From Plasmodium malariae (Eukaryota > Apicomplexa > Aconoidasida > Haemosporida > Plasmodiidae): 64,000 bases of DNA. The DNA is taken from assembly GCF_900090045.1 (NCBI RefSeq), contig NC_041781.1, forward strand, positions 1,188,501 through 1,252,500, written 5' to 3'. Shown in pieces: positions 62,125-64,000 of this stretch; the stretch's first letter is position 1, and every line of letters starts with the position of its first letter. The notes beneath the pieces were generated by a model that was given only the letters and a program-made list of their open reading frames with translations, made no database searches and was not told the DNA's origin. A program made the position numbers and the translations under genes.

Positions 62125-64000
62125 ATGATTTTTCAACGAGTCTCTTTTTTACTTGTCTTTTGCACAGTGATAGTAGTCGTAAATATTATACATGATTCCT
62201 TTTTAATTTATAATGCATATGTGAAAGATCGTTTAACTCAATTTCGTATTTGTGCCTCAACTGTGGGGGAATGGAAAAAAATAAATTATGCTGAAAAATT
62301 GCATAAGCAAAACAGGGAAATACTAATTTTTTTACAACATGAACGAGAATTTCATCAAATTAATGCTAAAAAGAGTGTAAGAAAAAGTGTACGAAAAAAT
62401 GCAAGTGGCGGAGCGCAAAAAGTAAAAAGGCAAAAAAGAACGAAAGAGAAAATAGCAAAAAAAGAAGACTCAACGAAGTGGCTCCCTATTAACAGACGTA
62501 CAAATCAAATTAACCGTATTAGCTTTAAAGAGGTGGGAAATAATGCTGATAATGTGAATGAAAAAAAGGAAGAAGAACTAAAATATGGCGAATGTGAAGG
62601 GAATGCAAGAAATTGTGTAAACAAAAAAGTTCAGAGCTTCGTTAAGTTAATGAAGGGGATAGACACTGTTGGTAGAGAAAGGGATAGAGCGAATGGAATA
62701 GAAGACGATGTAAACGGTCAAGGCGGTCATTATGGTGATGGTTTAAGTGATCCTAATGAACAAAATGTATACAATGATAAACATCATACAGTGGTGGTAT
62801 ACGACGGGCTAGATGAAAAAAAAGACCTTTATAATAAATACAAAGTTGAAAGGGAAAATGGGATGCAGACAAAAGTTATACAAGGAACAGAGTACCTAGG
62901 AGTGGGATACGATTTTATATTTGGAAATCCTATAGGAGATCCATTTTTAAAAGTAGACCCAGGATATCGTGATACAATAATAAAGTTAACATACCCGAAA
63001 TCAGATGAAGATTACCCTGATAGTTATACAAACATTAATCCAAATGGTTCATATGTAAGAAATGAAATTTCTTGCAATAGGTCTGAAAATGAGAGTGAAA
63101 TATCATCAATGAATGAATATACAAAAGAGCTTTCAGTAGATGCATCCATAGGTGCATCCTATGGATTGTTTGGATCATTTTCTGCATCTACAGGTTATAA
63201 GAGTACATCTAATACTATTTCTAAGAAGAAGTTTAGAATGTTCATATTAAAAAGTTATTGCTTTAAATATGTAGCTTCTTTATCTCAATATGCTCAATGG
63301 AAACTCAGTGACCCATTTCTTAGATCGATTAATTTGCTTCCGTCCTATTTTAACTCCCTAGAGCACGATGGCGCATATTGCACCGTGGAGGATTATCGAG
63401 AGGAAAACAATAAAGGTATTGGTAGCAACGGTAGTAGTGCTAATGGCAGCAATGGCGAAGGGAAGGAAAAGTGCGGTCGAAGCGTATATGCATGGCTGTA
63501 TTTCTTCAAAAATTTCGGCACTCATGTGTCAACTGTCATACATTTAGGAGGAAAAATAACACAACAGGTAAAAATATCGAAGAATGAATACAAAGCATTG
63601 AGTGAAAAAGGACTTTCCGTTTCTGTAAGTGCCTCTGTTGGGTTAGGTTTGTTTAAAGCAAAAGCATCTACAAATACAGACTCTAACGAGTTAAGTAAAG
63701 AAGATTCTTCTAATTCTAGTATGGAAAAGGAAACGATAATAATTGGTGGAACAACAATATACGATCCTAATGATCCTACAAATTTCGAAATGTGGGCAAA
63801 AAGTATAAAAGATAACCCTATGCCAATAAAAGCACAATATGAACCTTTATCTAGAATATTACCTATTAGATTAACTAAAGTATATGATGAAGCATTAAGT
63901 TTTTATATTTCACTTAATGTACCTGTTAATGTTGGTCAAGTATCAAATGATGAAATGAAACATTATAATATAAAAGATCAATTGATGAAATCTAAAATTG
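62125..64000 (+). CDS. PPLP3: Perforin-like protein with MACPF domain (5' part, runs off the window)
   Basis: Open from the ATG at 62125 to the window end, with no stop and no intron (625 codons visible). An N-terminal hydrophobic segment (MIFQRVSFLLVFCTVIVVV) acts as signal peptide or anchor, then a Lys/Arg-rich low-complexity region. The MACPF domain starts near residue 255 (EYLGVGYDFIFGNP). It contains a Gly/Ser-rich strand segment and the family signature ending WLYFFKNFGTHVSTVIHLGG near 480, followed by SASVGLGLFKAK and IIIGGTT. MACPF proteins oligomerise into membrane pores. Plasmodium uses them to cross or leave host cells. By position (next to CPR on the chromosome 9 block) this matches PPLP3/MAOP, used by ookinetes in the mosquito midgut; that assignment rests on remembered synteny. 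The 3' part is outside the window. Confidence 0.9.
   Translation, partial: MIFQRVSFLLVFCTVIVVVNIIHDSFLIYNAYVKDRLTQFRICASTVGEWKKINYAEKLHKQNREILIFLQHEREFHQINAKKSVRKSVRKNASGGAQKVKRQKRTKEKIAKKEDSTKWLPINRRTNQINRISFKEVGNNADNVNEKKEEELKYGECEGNARNCVNKKVQSFVKLMKGIDTVGRERDRANGIEDDVNGQGGHYGDGLSDPNEQNVYNDKHHTVVVYDGLDEKKDLYNKYKVERENGMQTKVIQGTEYLGVGYDFIFGNPIGDPFLKVDPGYRDTIIKLTYPKSDEDYPDSYTNINPNGSYVRNEISCNRSENESEISSMNEYTKELSVDASIGASYGLFGSFSASTGYKSTSNTISKKKFRMFILKSYCFKYVASLSQYAQWKLSDPFLRSINLLPSYFNSLEHDGAYCTVEDYREENNKGIGSNGSSANGSNGEGKEKCGRSVYAWLYFFKNFGTHVSTVIHLGGKITQQVKISKNEYKALSEKGLSVSVSASVGLGLFKAKASTNTDSNELSKEDSSNSSMEKETIIIGGTTIYDPNDPTNFEMWAKSIKDNPMPIKAQYEPLSRILPIRLTKVYDEALSFYISLNVPVNVGQVSNDEMKHYNIKDQLMKSKI

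Overview
This window is nuclear DNA of a Plasmodium parasite. It is very AT-rich, with long poly(dA)/poly(dT) runs, asparagine- and lysine-rich low-complexity insertions inside conserved proteins, short GT-AG introns with T-rich acceptors, and intergenic DNA built from AT and TATG-type microsatellites. The conserved genes run in the order I remember for P. falciparum chromosome 9: BAG6/ubiquitin-like protein, SAMS, secreted protein, pABA synthase, PGK, glutamine synthetase, PRP18, giant protein, FabG, RPB3, OTU protease, P450 reductase, MACPF protein. The glutamine synthetase differs from P. falciparum, and the GC content looks too low for the vivax/knowlesi clade. A P. malariae- or P. ovale-like species is my best guess (inference).

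Layout. 1-1954: repeat-rich flank. 1955-7516 (+): six-exon protein with an N-terminal ubiquitin-like domain and a C-terminus that looks like BAG6. 9998-11206 (+): S-adenosylmethionine synthetase. 12727-16403 (+): eleven-piece gene for a secreted protein with a probable LamG/concanavalin-like domain, which I assembled from splice sites. 17025-20726 (+): fused PabA-PabB. 22039-23289 (+): phosphoglycerate kinase. About 26013-28253 (+): glutamine synthetase. 28839-31641 (-): ten-exon PRP18 splicing factor. 33495-46364 (-): protein of about 4,114 residues whose small first exons identify it as a CPSF_A-superfamily member, most likely CPSF160. 48564-50477 (-): apicoplast FabG. 52535-53602 (-): RPB3, with a roughly 30-bp satellite directly upstream. 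55912-56640 (-): OTU protease catalytic exon, with probable further 5' exons out to about 58396. 58630-60990 (+): P450-reductase-type diflavin enzyme. 62125 to beyond 64000 (+): perforin-like MACPF protein, 5' part.

The genes do not form an operon. They are independent eukaryotic units covering methyl-donor synthesis, folate precursor synthesis, glycolysis, nitrogen assimilation, apicoplast fatty-acid synthesis, and mRNA synthesis and processing (RPB3, PRP18, putative CPSF160), ending with a membrane-attack protein likely to act in the mosquito stage. The least conventional parts are the BAG6-like gene, the hugely expanded CPSF_A protein, the secreted LamG-like gene with an unresolved microexon, and the unassigned minus-strand exons between the OTU and reductase genes. 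I saw no tRNA, rRNA, transposon or CRISPR array.
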